Assembly (NCBI GenBank): GCA_023558315.1 | Contig: JAMJVX010000038.1 | Location: 1 to 34,622 of the forward strand | DNA length: 34,622 nucleotides | DNA from: Flavobacteriaceae bacterium | Lineage (GTDB): Bacteria > Bacteroidota > Bacteroidia > Flavobacteriales > Flavobacteriaceae | Direction: 5' to 3' | Shown: positions 1 to 6,968 of the stretch, piece by piece | Layout: each line of letters begins with the position of its first letter | Position numbering within the stretch: the stretch's first letter is position 1 | Notes under the pieces: generated by a model | Databases searched by the model: none | What the model was told of the DNA's origin: nothing | Seen by the model: the letters and a program-made list of their open reading frames with translations, nothing else | Made by a program: the position numbers and the translations under genes

Positions 1-30
1 TTTAGGTGTATTAATCCAAAATTTTATTTA

Positions 31-38
31 TACTTTTG
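31..38 (+). promoter_or_regulatory. Bacteroidetes -7 promoter element for the hicBA-like operon
   Basis: TACTTTTG is an exact match to TAnnTTTG, the -7 element of the Bacteroidetes primary sigma factor. It ends 26 nt before the ATG at 65. I see no clear TTG at the -33 position. The window begins only 30 bases upstream, so other promoters may lie outside it. Confidence 0.45.
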
Positions 39-64
39 TGTCTCAATTTTAATAAAATTGAAAA

Positions 65-460
65 ATGGAAAACAATTATATATTTCAGGCTGATTATAAA
101 AATAAACAAGGGGAAGTAAAAGTTAAATTATTACTTGTTTCTTTTAAAGACAAGCAACAAACACATTTTGTTTATTCTCCCCACTTAGATTTGACAGGGT
201 ATGGAGACTCAATAAAGGAAGCGAAAGAATCCTTTGGTATTGTATTTAATGATTTTATTGAATATACCCTGAACAAAAACACATTAGCAAAAGTGCTTAC
301 AAAACTAGGATGGACATTGAAGGGAACAGTAAAAAAGCCAAAGAAAATTTTAGCGCCAAGTATGCAATCTATTGTGAATACTGATTATATTTCAGAAATA
401 TTTGATAGATATCCTGTAAAAACCTTTCATAAGGAAGTGGGAATTCCAGCATATATATAA
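65..460 (+). CDS. HicB-like antitoxin (putative)
   Basis: This is a 131-residue protein. Residues about 35-75 (YSPHLDLTGYGDSIKEAKES followed by a helix) resemble the partial RNase H fold of HicB antitoxins, where a short 'G-x-G-x-S/T-xx-EA' turn precedes an amphipathic helix. The identification rests mainly on context: the next gene, 11 bp downstream, looks like a HicA toxin. If the pair is a toxin-antitoxin module, this protein would bind and block the toxin. I see no recognisable C-terminal helix-turn-helix or ribbon-helix-helix; instead there is a basic stretch (KGTVKKPKK) and a tail of about 33 residues. It may therefore neutralise the toxin without being the DNA-binding repressor. An alternative is an uncharacterised partner of a HicA-fold RNA-binding protein. 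The start is the first in-frame ATG after a good -7 box. Confidence 0.55.
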   Translation: MENNYIFQADYKNKQGEVKVKLLLVSFKDKQQTHFVYSPHLDLTGYGDSIKEAKESFGIVFNDFIEYTLNKNTLAKVLTKLGWTLKGTVKKPKKILAPSMQSIVNTDYISEIFDRYPVKTFHKEVGIPAYI

Positions 461-471
461 TTTTACTATTT

Positions 472-717
472 ATGTCTACGAAAAAGCTATCAAATATTCC
501 TTTGAAAGATTTTCGTAGTTTTTTATCAAAGGAAGGGCTAAAAGTTATAAAAACAACTAAAGGTAGAGGGAGACATGAAAAATGGTCAAGACGTGATTTA
601 GATAGACCCATTACAATTCAAACTCACAAAGACCCTATTCCAGAATTTATTGTAAAACAGGTGATGAGATATCTAAACATAAATAGGGAAGAATTTTTAA
701 AAAAATTATCTAAATAA
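472..717 (+). CDS. HicA-like mRNA interferase toxin (putative)
   Basis: This is an 81-residue basic protein with the HicA (YcfA-like) layout. An N-terminal helix covers residues about 10-22 (LKDFRSFLSKEG). A beta strand leads into RGRHEKW with His35, the position of the catalytic histidine in the G-S/R-H motif of HicA toxins. A second strand, ITIQTH, is followed by IPEFIVKQVMRYLNI, matching the 'H-x(n)-I-x-x-G-T-L-x-x-I-L' end of the fold. HicA toxins have a double-stranded-RNA-binding-like fold and cleave mRNA during translation. The gene lies 11 bp after the HicB-like gene and 5 bp before DUF493, so antitoxin precedes toxin, as in some hicBA modules. The second motif is divergent, so loss of nuclease activity is possible. 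Confidence 0.65.
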   Translation: MSTKKLSNIPLKDFRSFLSKEGLKVIKTTKGRGRHEKWSRRDLDRPITIQTHKDPIPEFIVKQVMRYLNINREEFLKKLSK

Positions 718-722
718 GTATA

Positions 723-995
723 ATGAACAAATCAAGTTTTTACGAGCAACTACAAAACTCCCAGAATTGGCCGGGGGAATATATGTTTAAAATTATTCTA
801 AAATCATCCATTGAAGAAAATTTAGCGTATATAAAAAAGTTATTCATATCTAAAGAAGCTAAATATTCTGTTAAAGAATCGTCTACTAAAAAATTTCAAA
901 GCCTTACAATAATAGTTAATATGAAGAGCCCTGAAGAGGTTATGTCAATTTATACTCAGTTGGAGGCAATACAAAAAGATATTATTTTACTTTAA
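723..995 (+). CDS. DUF493 family protein (YbeD-like)
   Basis: This 90-residue protein has the size and pattern of DUF493/YbeD proteins: WPGEYMFKIILKS near the N-terminus, a central helix, then a beta strand (SLTIIVNMKSPEEVMSIYTQL) and a short final helix, giving a ferredoxin-like/ACT-type fold. The biochemical role of the family is not established; E. coli YbeD lies near lipoate genes, which suggests a regulatory role only. The gene starts 5 bp after the HicA-like stop, and its TAA shares one base with the ATG of the next gene, so it is translationally coupled to the YpdA-like reductase. Confidence 0.8.
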   Translation: MNKSSFYEQLQNSQNWPGEYMFKIILKSSIEENLAYIKKLFISKEAKYSVKESSTKKFQSLTIIVNMKSPEEVMSIYTQLEAIQKDIILL

Positions 996-1957
996 TGAAA
1001 GATGTAATTATAATTGGTGCAGGTCCTATTGGGCTTTGTTGTGCAATAGAGGCTCAGAAAAGAAATTTAGAGTATTTGATTATAGAAAAAGGAACACTCG
1101 TAAATTCAATCTATAATTACCCTACGAATATGACTTTTTTTTCTACATCAGATAAAATTGAAATAGGAGAGGTGCCATTCATCGCTCATAATCCTAAACC
1201 AACTAAAGAGGAAGCGTTAGAGTATTATAGACGAGTAGCATTACATTGGAAATTATCAGTAAATTTATATGAAAAAGTTGATACTTTCACTCCCTTATCC
1301 TCTGGCGGATTTAGTATTAAAACTTCAAAAGGAGAATATAAAACTAAAAATATAGTGATGGCTACTGGATTTTATGATTTTCCTTATTTATTAAACATTC
1401 CAGGGGAAGAACTTCCCAAGGTTTCACATTACTATAAAGATGCGCACCCCTATTTTGGAATGGACGTAGCAATTATAGGTGCAGGTAATTCAGCAGTAGA
1501 TGTAGCTTTAGAAATTTATAGAAAAGGCGCAAAAAGCGTTACGATGATTATTAGAGAGAAAGAAATTGGAAAAAATATTAAATATTGGGTACGACCTGAT
1601 ATTATTAATAGAATTGAAGAAAGTACTATCAATGCTTACTTTAACGCTGAACTTACCAAAATAACACCAGAAGAAGTATTAATAAAAACACCCAGTGAAG
1701 AAATCCAATTAAAAAATGATTTTGTTTTAGCAATGACAGGGTATCAACCTAATTTTACGTTACTAAAATCTTTGGGGATTTCTTTTGAGAAAGATGAGTA
1801 TAACACTCCTATATATAATAAAGATACGATGGAGTCTAATGTGAAAGATGTATACCTAGCTGGAGTTGTTTGTGGGGGATTAAAAACAAATAAGTGGTTT
1901 ATTGAAAATTCAAGAGTTCATGCCCCCATCATTATGGAGCATATATCCAAAAAATAG
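995..1957 (+). CDS. ypdA: YpdA-type FAD/NAD(P)-dependent oxidoreductase (putative bacillithiol disulfide reductase)
   Basis: This is a 320-residue flavoprotein of the thioredoxin-reductase-like superfamily. It has an N-terminal FAD-binding Rossmann motif (GAGPIG, residues 8-13), a central NADPH-binding Rossmann motif (IGAGNSA, residues 161-167) and a C-terminal FAD segment (VYLAGVVCGG). It lacks the CxxC redox pair of thioredoxin reductase. That absence is characteristic of YpdA/Bdr, which reduces bacillithiol disulfide with NADPH in bacteria that use bacillithiol, including many Bacteroidetes. The ATG overlaps the preceding stop by one base. Its stop lies only 3 bp from the stop of the convergent cytochrome oxidase gene, leaving no room for a terminator. 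The substrate assignment is from family knowledge. Confidence 0.85.
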   Translation: MKDVIIIGAGPIGLCCAIEAQKRNLEYLIIEKGTLVNSIYNYPTNMTFFSTSDKIEIGEVPFIAHNPKPTKEEALEYYRRVALHWKLSVNLYEKVDTFTPLSSGGFSIKTSKGEYKTKNIVMATGFYDFPYLLNIPGEELPKVSHYYKDAHPYFGMDVAIIGAGNSAVDVALEIYRKGAKSVTMIIREKEIGKNIKYWVRPDIINRIEESTINAYFNAELTKITPEEVLIKTPSEEIQLKNDFVLAMTGYQPNFTLLKSLGISFEKDEYNTPIYNKDTMESNVKDVYLAGVVCGGLKTNKWFIENSRVHAPIIMEHISKK

Positions 1958-1960
1958 TTT

Positions 1961-2935
1961 TTACACTAAATAGAAGAAAGTAAAGACAAATACCCACACT
2001 AAATCTACAAAGTGCCAATATAAACCTACTTTTTCTACCATTTCATAGTGTCCTCTTCTTTCATACGTGCCTAATAGCACATTTATAAAGATAATAATGT
2101 TAAAGATAACTCCAGAGAATACGTGAAAACCATGAAATCCTGTGATGAAAAAGAAAAAGTTTGCAAATAATCTATTTCCATATTCATTATGAATTAGGTT
2201 AGCACCTTCAACAATATTTACGGCATCGTTTATTTTTTCAATAGATTCTTCTTTTGAATAAACGACTTTATGCCCGTTTTCTTGAATTTCTTCTCCTTTA
2301 ATCACTATTTCTGGAATAGCAATAAAACTATGTCTTACATCTTCAATACTATAACTTGGTAATTTTTCGCCAGATTTAAACCATATTCCATTGTGACTTT
2401 CATGAGCTATTCTATCGCTATGTGTTTTTTCAACAAAATCATTTAAAGCAACACGTTTTCCAGTATTCTTATCTACAAATTGTAGTATTTCTCCTTTGTG
2501 AGTTTCTACCGCTCCATAATCACCAAGTATAAATGTTTTCCATTCCCAAGCTTGTGAACCTACGAAGGCTAATCCACCAATTATAGTAGCCATCATATAA
2601 AAAACTACTTTAGACTTTTGCATTTTATGCCCAGCATCAACAGCTAGAACCATAGTCACAGAAGACAGAATTAATATAAATGTCATCAAGGCTACGTAGT
2701 ACATAGGTGCTTCTATTCCATGCAAAAAAGGAAAGTGTGTAAATACTTCATCGGCTATAGGCCATGAATTTATGTTTTTGTAACGAGAGAATCCGTATGC
2801 AACTAAAAATCCTGAAAAAGTTAGGGCATCTGAAACGATAAAAAACCACATCATTAACTTTCCATAACTAGCCGCCATAGGTTTTTTCCCACCTTCCCAA
2901 TTATTAACTTTATTTGTATTCAAAACAGTATCCAT
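1961..2935 (-). CDS. Cytochrome c oxidase subunit III (long form)
   Basis: This 324-residue membrane protein belongs to the heme-copper oxidase subunit III family. Hydrophobic helices lie at about 27-50, 78-100 and 108-132; the third carries the conserved glutamate in QAWEW. A soluble insert of about 120 residues (roughly 135-255) follows. Two last helices start in FFFFITGFHGFHVFSG and end in WHFVDLVWVFVFTF, both family signatures. The long polar insert between helices III and IV is a known feature of flavobacterial CoxIII. Subunit III supports the catalytic subunit I/II core in the inner membrane; those genes are not in this window. It is the last gene of the ctaB operon here, but a -7 box upstream suggests its own promoter. 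Confidence 0.93.
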   Translation of the reverse strand: MDTVLNTNKVNNWEGGKKPMAASYGKLMMWFFIVSDALTFSGFLVAYGFSRYKNINSWPIADEVFTHFPFLHGIEAPMYYVALMTFILILSSVTMVLAVDAGHKMQKSKVVFYMMATIIGGLAFVGSQAWEWKTFILGDYGAVETHKGEILQFVDKNTGKRVALNDFVEKTHSDRIAHESHNGIWFKSGEKLPSYSIEDVRHSFIAIPEIVIKGEEIQENGHKVVYSKEESIEKINDAVNIVEGANLIHNEYGNRLFANFFFFITGFHGFHVFSGVIFNIIIFINVLLGTYERRGHYEMVEKVGLYWHFVDLVWVFVFTFFYLV

Positions 2936-2952
2936 ATTTTATGTTAGGTGAG

Positions 2953-2960
2953 CAAAAGTA
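2953..2960 (-). promoter_or_regulatory. -7 promoter element upstream of long coxIII
   Basis: Read on the minus strand this is TACTTTTG, an exact TAnnTTTG match ending 17 nt before the coxIII start codon. The 118-bp gap between the decarboxylase stop and coxIII otherwise contains only AT-rich DNA with no convincing terminator. The element suggests coxIII can be transcribed independently of the upstream decarboxylase. Confidence 0.5.
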
Positions 2961-3053
2961 ATAAAAATGTATTTAATTTTTAAAATATTAATAAATAAAT
3001 TTAGTAGTTGACTTTTTTATAATATATAGAAACAATTCACAGATTTATTAGAA

Positions 3054-4160
3054 TTAATTTGAGTTTACAATTAATCCTTCCTTTAAAAAGTCATCTATTG
3101 TTTTTTCTTTGGTATCAGCCATACATACAATATGCCCGATTCCTGATGCGCATGCAATTTGGTATTTATTTAGAGATTTTTCAGTCATAGCAGATTCAGG
3201 AAAAACTACAATATTTGAATTTTCATTTCTCCATGCATCAACATTTCTTTTTTTGAACTCTTGAATAGCATAGTCCGCAGTTTTAATACATCGTTCAGCC
3301 ATTTCTTGAAATCCACTGATTTTTTTTGTTTGAATGGCATACCATAATATAAGAGGATTAAATGCAGATCTTGAACCACTAATAGTCGCATCATTTCCTT
3401 GGATATAAGAGATTTCAGATTTTATAGGGTCAATATATTCTTTTTTGCAAATTACAATTCCACTAGGGAAAGGAGAGCCAATAAATTTATGCCCACTTAT
3501 AGCTATACTATCAATTCCATCTTTTATTTTAAATGATTGGCGCGTGTCTAAAAAAGGCAAAGTCATTCCAAATAAAGCTTCATCAGCATGAATATAATAA
3601 GGAATATTTTTGCATACTGCTTGCATCTTGTCTATGTCGTCAATTGCTCCTTTCATTGTTGTTCCTATATTGGCAAAGAGAATTGCAGGAGTATGTGATC
3701 TAAATGATACATGGCTTTTTAATTTTTCATAATCAATCTCTCCATTTGGCAAAGACTCAATTTCAATCGCTTTTAAGTTTAAGAGCTTAACAATTTTCTT
3801 AACACTATAATGTGTTTGGTCTGAATAATATAAAATTCCATCTGGAAATTTTTCTCTAGCGATAAATAATCCATATAAATTTCCTTCTGTACCTCCATTG
3901 GTTACATAACCCCATGAATGTTTATTATCTGTGCCTAAAATTTCATAGAAAAAATCCAACACTTCTTGTTCAAATTCTTTAGTGTTAACATGATAACGAC
4001 CATTTATATAGGGGTCTCCAATATTATTTCCGCAATAGTTTAAGAATGAATCTAAGTCCTGATAGTTAAATTTGGCATTCGCAGGATATCCTAAACATTT
4101 TTCGCTATTTAATTCAAATTGACTTTGAAGTTTTTGTAATTTCTTTTTTATTTTTTCCAT
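3054..4160 (-). CDS. hdc: PLP-dependent amino acid decarboxylase, histidine decarboxylase-like
   Basis: This 368-residue protein is a fold-type I, group II PLP decarboxylase, closest in motifs and length (about 380) to the bacterial PLP-type histidine decarboxylases. Visible sites are NGGTEGN (88-94, phosphate binding), the ring-stacking His117 in SDQTHYS, HADEA with Asp193 contacting the pyridine nitrogen, and SGHKF with the Schiff-base Lys225. The expected reaction is L-histidine to histamine and CO2; plant serine decarboxylases share these motifs, so the substrate is not certain. The gene starts 3 bp after the stop of the short coxIII gene and is followed by the long coxIII gene, so it sits inside a respiratory operon. 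No siderophore synthesis, histidine/histamine antiporter or histidine-utilisation gene is visible nearby. Base composition looks like that of its neighbours. Confidence 0.8.
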   Translation of the reverse strand: MEKIKKKLQKLQSQFELNSEKCLGYPANAKFNYQDLDSFLNYCGNNIGDPYINGRYHVNTKEFEQEVLDFFYEILGTDNKHSWGYVTNGGTEGNLYGLFIAREKFPDGILYYSDQTHYSVKKIVKLLNLKAIEIESLPNGEIDYEKLKSHVSFRSHTPAILFANIGTTMKGAIDDIDKMQAVCKNIPYYIHADEALFGMTLPFLDTRQSFKIKDGIDSIAISGHKFIGSPFPSGIVICKKEYIDPIKSEISYIQGNDATISGSRSAFNPLILWYAIQTKKISGFQEMAERCIKTADYAIQEFKKRNVDAWRNENSNIVVFPESAMTEKSLNKYQIACASGIGHIVCMADTKEKTIDDFLKEGLIVNSN

Positions 4161-4163
4161 GGG

Positions 4164-4724
4164 TTATATATATGAAATAAATAAAAATAAATACAACCAA
4201 AGCCCTCCTAAGAAATGCCAAAATATAGTGACTAAAGAAGCACCTAAAATGTTTGTGGAATTATATTTTTCTTTAATAACTTTAAAGGTAACAATGGAAA
4301 GGAAAATGATACCAAAAAATAAGTGAAGAAGGTGTAAAACAACTAAAACGTATAGAAAAGAACTATTAACATGGCTTTCAGCTCCTGTAAAATAATACCC
4401 TTTGTCTATTAATACACCGAACCCTTTAAATTGCAAAAAAACGAAACCTACTGAAATTCCAAAAGTTAGTCCTAAAAACCATAGAGATTTTAGTTTTGAA
4501 ATTAGGATATTTTTTTTTCCAAAATAAAAAGTTAAACTACTTAGTAAAATAAGTATTGTACTTACACTAAATTCTAAAGGTAATTCAAAAGAAAGATCCC
4601 AATCTTTTCTATTACTGCTAATAAGGTAAGCGCTTGTAAGTCCTGCAAAAGTCATGGTCATGCTTATCATCCCAAACCACAACATGTTTTTTTTTGCTTG
4701 TCTTTTATTGGCTTTTTCTTCCAT
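4164..4724 (-). CDS. Cytochrome c oxidase subunit III (short form)
   Basis: This is a 186-residue integral membrane protein of the heme-copper oxidase subunit III family with five hydrophobic helices. Diagnostic segments are the first helix (WFGMISMTMTFAGLTSAYLIS), HLLHLFFGIIFL and the last helix (IFWHFLGGLWLYLFLF). Flavobacteria commonly encode a short and a long subunit III in tandem, and this is the short one. It starts 8 bp after the ctaB stop and is followed 3 bp later by the histidine-decarboxylase-like gene, so translation of the three is probably coupled. It is expected to act in the cytoplasmic membrane with subunits I and II, which are encoded elsewhere. Confidence 0.92.
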   Translation of the reverse strand: MEEKANKRQAKKNMLWFGMISMTMTFAGLTSAYLISSNRKDWDLSFELPLEFSVSTILILLSSLTFYFGKKNILISKLKSLWFLGLTFGISVGFVFLQFKGFGVLIDKGYYFTGAESHVNSSFLYVLVVLHLLHLFFGIIFLSIVTFKVIKEKYNSTNILGASLVTIFWHFLGGLWLYLFLFISYI

Positions 4725-4732
4725 AATTTATT

Positions 4733-5590
4733 TTATAAAAATGAATCTAAAATATAAGTTATTTGTAATAAAGTAATATAAAAGATACTTGCAAAGATAA
4801 GTTTTTTAGAGGTAATGATTGTTCTTTTTAATAGATGTTGAATAGAAAAATAAAGAGTGATAATACCGACTATAATTATAAAAATTCCACTACCTAAAGA
4901 AATACTAAAATCTCCAGTAACTCTAAAAAGAGGAGAAATAGAAAGTAAAATAGTGATTAGTAAAAAAACAATAATAAGGATTGCAATTTTTTTATTTGGT
5001 TTTTCAAAAGGCAGTAATTTAAATCCCGCTTTATGATAGTCTTCATGTAAAGTCCAAGCAATAGCCCAAAAATGCGGGAATTGCCAAAAAAATTGTATTA
5101 AAAACAAAATACCAACCTCAATTCCAAAACTATTTGTGTGAGCTACCCAACCTAACATAAATGGAAAAGCTCCGGGAAAAGCTCCAACTAAAACGGCAAA
5201 TGGCGATTTGGTTTTAAGCGGAGTATATAAACAGGTATAAATAAAAATAGATAATAACCCTAATGCAAAAACTTTTAGATTAATTAGATAAAGTAAAAAT
5301 ATCCCCAAAATACCAGAGACGATAGCTATAGATAGTGCTTTTTGAATAGAAAGTCTCCCTTTTGGTAAGGGTCTGTTCATAGTTCTTTTCATCATTCCAT
5401 CTAAATCCTTCTCCATGATTTGATTAAAAGCATTTGATGAAGCGGTTAATAACAATCCTCCAAATGATAAAAGGAGAAGCGTTTTATAATTTATATGTGA
5501 AGTACTAATTAGATATCCTGTAATTGAAGAAAATCCTATACTAAGAGCTAAACGCGTTTTAAAAAGTTGATTTAAATCTTTTAAATTCAA
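4733..5590 (-). CDS. ctaB: Protoheme IX farnesyltransferase (heme O synthase)
   Basis: This 285-residue, multi-helix membrane protein belongs to the UbiA superfamily. The first Asp-rich motif is NQIMEKDLDGMMKRTMNRPLP (residues about 56-76), diagnostic for CtaB/CyoE, and the second region includes FPHFWAIAWTLHEDYHKAGF. It transfers a farnesyl group to heme B to give heme O, the precursor of the heme A used by cytochrome oxidase. It heads the minus-strand operon with coxIII, consistent with oxidase maturation. I found no exact -7 box in the 74-bp gap upstream, which is partly taken up by the tonB terminator. Confidence 0.95.
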   Translation of the reverse strand: MNLKDLNQLFKTRLALSIGFSSITGYLISTSHINYKTLLLLSFGGLLLTASSNAFNQIMEKDLDGMMKRTMNRPLPKGRLSIQKALSIAIVSGILGIFLLYLINLKVFALGLLSIFIYTCLYTPLKTKSPFAVLVGAFPGAFPFMLGWVAHTNSFGIEVGILFLIQFFWQFPHFWAIAWTLHEDYHKAGFKLLPFEKPNKKIAILIIVFLLITILLSISPLFRVTGDFSISLGSGIFIIIVGIITLYFSIQHLLKRTIITSKKLIFASIFYITLLQITYILDSFL

Positions 5591-5607
5591 GTTTAAATAT
5601 TTATTAT

Positions 5608-5640
5608 AAAAAAAGGGCTAATTTATTTAATCAGCCCTAA
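5608..5640 (-). terminator. Rho-independent terminator after tonB
   Basis: On the minus strand AGGGCT and AGCCCT form a perfect 6-bp stem (arms 5633-5638 and 5614-5619) around a 13-nt AT-rich loop, followed directly by a run of seven T (5608-5614 as A on the plus strand). It lies 25 bp past the tonB stop and before ctaB, separating the two transcription units. Confidence 0.75.
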
Positions 5641-5664
5641 TATTTTTTGTTGGCGTTATTTTCT

Positions 5665-6369
5665 TTATTGAAGTCTAAAAGTAATAGGAATACTATAAGG
5701 AACTCTTACTGGAACACCTCTTTGTTTTCCAGGCTTCATTTTAGGAAACAATGAAATAATTCTTCTCGCTTCTTTTTCTAAACTTTTGTCAGGACTCCTT
5801 ACGGCTTTTACTTCTACATGCCCTTTTTTATCAATAACAAATTGCACAAAAACTCTACCTTGAATCCCCATTTCTTTAGCGATTTCAGGGTATCTAAAAT
5901 TTTTTCTTATGTGTTTGTTTATTTTGTCTTGGAAACACTTAGCTAGTTCTGATTTTTTTACTTTTTCACAACCAGGAAAAATAGGTTTATCTTCAATGAT
6001 AGCAAAAGGAATTTCTTCATCAATTACCTCTTCAATTTCAATATCTTCTATGATTTCCTCATCATCAGTTTCAGTAGTTTCTATAACCGTCTCTTCCACT
6101 TCTTCTTCATCATCAACTATCTCAATCACCGTAGGAGCTTGAGGAGGTGGTGGTGGCGGTGGTGGTGGTGGCGGTTTTATTAAGTCAATTAATGGGATTT
6201 CGTCATCATCTTCGTCATCAACATTTAATTTTTCTAAATCATATATTTTTTCATAGGTTTTATTTTCTATTGCTCTCCAAGTAATAAAAAGAACTAAAAC
6301 TAAACCAATTATAAAAAACAGACCACTATTTTTGTTTAAGTCGGCTTTTGGATTTTTCTTTAATTTCAC
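5665..6369 (-). CDS. tonB: Energy transducer TonB
   Basis: This 234-residue protein has the TonB architecture: a short cytoplasmic N-terminus, one membrane anchor (residues about 17-32), a periplasmic linker starting with eleven consecutive prolines (66-76), then a strongly acidic stretch (84-120) and a C-terminal TonB domain (about 150-234) with YPEIAKEMGIQGRVFVQFVI and a final VPYSIPITFRL strand. It couples the proton-motive force through ExbB/ExbD to outer-membrane TonB-dependent receptors; none of these partners is in the window. Two cysteines (134 and 145) before the domain are typical of Bacteroidetes TonB proteins. It is transcribed alone, with a terminator downstream. No exact TAnnTTTG element is visible upstream. 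Confidence 0.92.
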   Translation of the reverse strand: MKLKKNPKADLNKNSGLFFIIGLVLVLFITWRAIENKTYEKIYDLEKLNVDDEDDDEIPLIDLIKPPPPPPPPPPPQAPTVIEIVDDEEEVEETVIETTETDDEEIIEDIEIEEVIDEEIPFAIIEDKPIFPGCEKVKKSELAKCFQDKINKHIRKNFRYPEIAKEMGIQGRVFVQFVIDKKGHVEVKAVRSPDKSLEKEARRIISLFPKMKPGKQRGVPVRVPYSIPITFRLQ

Positions 6370-6471
6370 GATATTATTATTTTATAATTAAACGAAATTG
6401 AAATTTTTGCTAAAATAAAAATATTTATTCATTTAACCTTTATTAGTTTTATTTTTTTAATCAATTGTGTA

Positions 6472-6495
6472 AATTATACTTAAAAGAGTATAATT
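6472..6495 (-). terminator. Perfect 9-bp hairpin just after gcvH (possible terminator)
   Basis: AATTATACT and AGTATAATT form a perfect 9-bp inverted repeat around the 6-nt loop TAAAAG, starting 5 bp beyond the gcvH stop. The stem is AT-rich and no T-run follows immediately on the minus strand (a poly-A/T stretch lies about 15 nt further on), so it may be a 3'-end stabiliser or a weak terminator. Confidence 0.4.
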
Positions 6496-6499
6496 AAAA

Positions 6500-6883
6500 T
6501 TAATTACTAATTAACGATTTGTAATCACTAACATTAAGCAAATTATCTTCGTTTAAATTTTCAGGATTGATTTTTATTTTTATAATCCATCCTTGTCCAT
6601 AAGGGTCAGAATTAATTTTTTCAGGGTTTTCTTCTAACTCTTTATTAGTTTCAATAATTTCTCCAGTAATAGGCATAAATAAATCAGAAACTGTTTTTAC
6701 TGCTTCTATTGTTCCGAAAACTGACTCAGCGTCTAATGTTTCTCCATTAGTATCTACTTCTAAATATACGATATCTCCAAGTTCTTTTTGAGCAAAATCT
6801 GTAATTCCAACGGTTACAATATCATCTTTAATTGAAACCCATTCGTGGTTTTTTGTGTATTTTAAATTTTCAGGGAAAGTCAT
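6500..6883 (-). CDS. gcvH: Glycine cleavage system H protein
   Basis: This 127-residue lipoyl-carrier protein is of full family length. The lipoylation site is Lys63 in [19 protein letters not shown], and the N-terminal KYTKNHEWV and the [14 protein letters not shown] segment are H-protein signatures. It carries the aminomethyl group from the P protein (GcvP) to the T protein (not in this window) on its lipoyl arm. The gene lies downstream of gcvP with an 85-bp gap that contains its own -7 box, so P and H may be made from separate as well as joint transcripts. Confidence 0.97.
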   Translation of the reverse strand: MTFPENLKYTKNHEWVSIKDDIVTVGITDFAQKELGDIVYLEVDTNGETLDAESVFGTIEAVKTVSDLFMPITGEIIETNKELEENPEKINSDPYGQGWIIKIKINPENLNEDNLLNVSDYKSLISN

Positions 6884-6905
6884 TTACGTTTAATAATTAT
6901 AAGGG

Positions 6906-6913
6906 CAAATATA
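6906..6913 (-). promoter_or_regulatory. -7 promoter element for gcvH
   Basis: Minus-strand TATATTTG is an exact TAnnTTTG match, ending 22 nt before the gcvH ATG. I see no clear -33 TTG. Confidence 0.5.
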
Positions 6914-6968
6914 TATAAATATTTAAGACCCTAATCTTAAATTATATTAAAATAATACTAATTTATAT

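Noticed and set aside
3054-4160. Histamine-type siderophore biosynthesis locus
   Set aside because: Some bacterial histidine decarboxylases serve siderophore synthesis, but no NRPS, NIS synthetase or transporter gene is in the window.
5909-6142. Serine-rich plus-strand frame of 77 codons opposite tonB
   Set aside because: It is the antisense shadow of the acidic and proline-rich tonB linker; the low-complexity composition is explained by the real gene.
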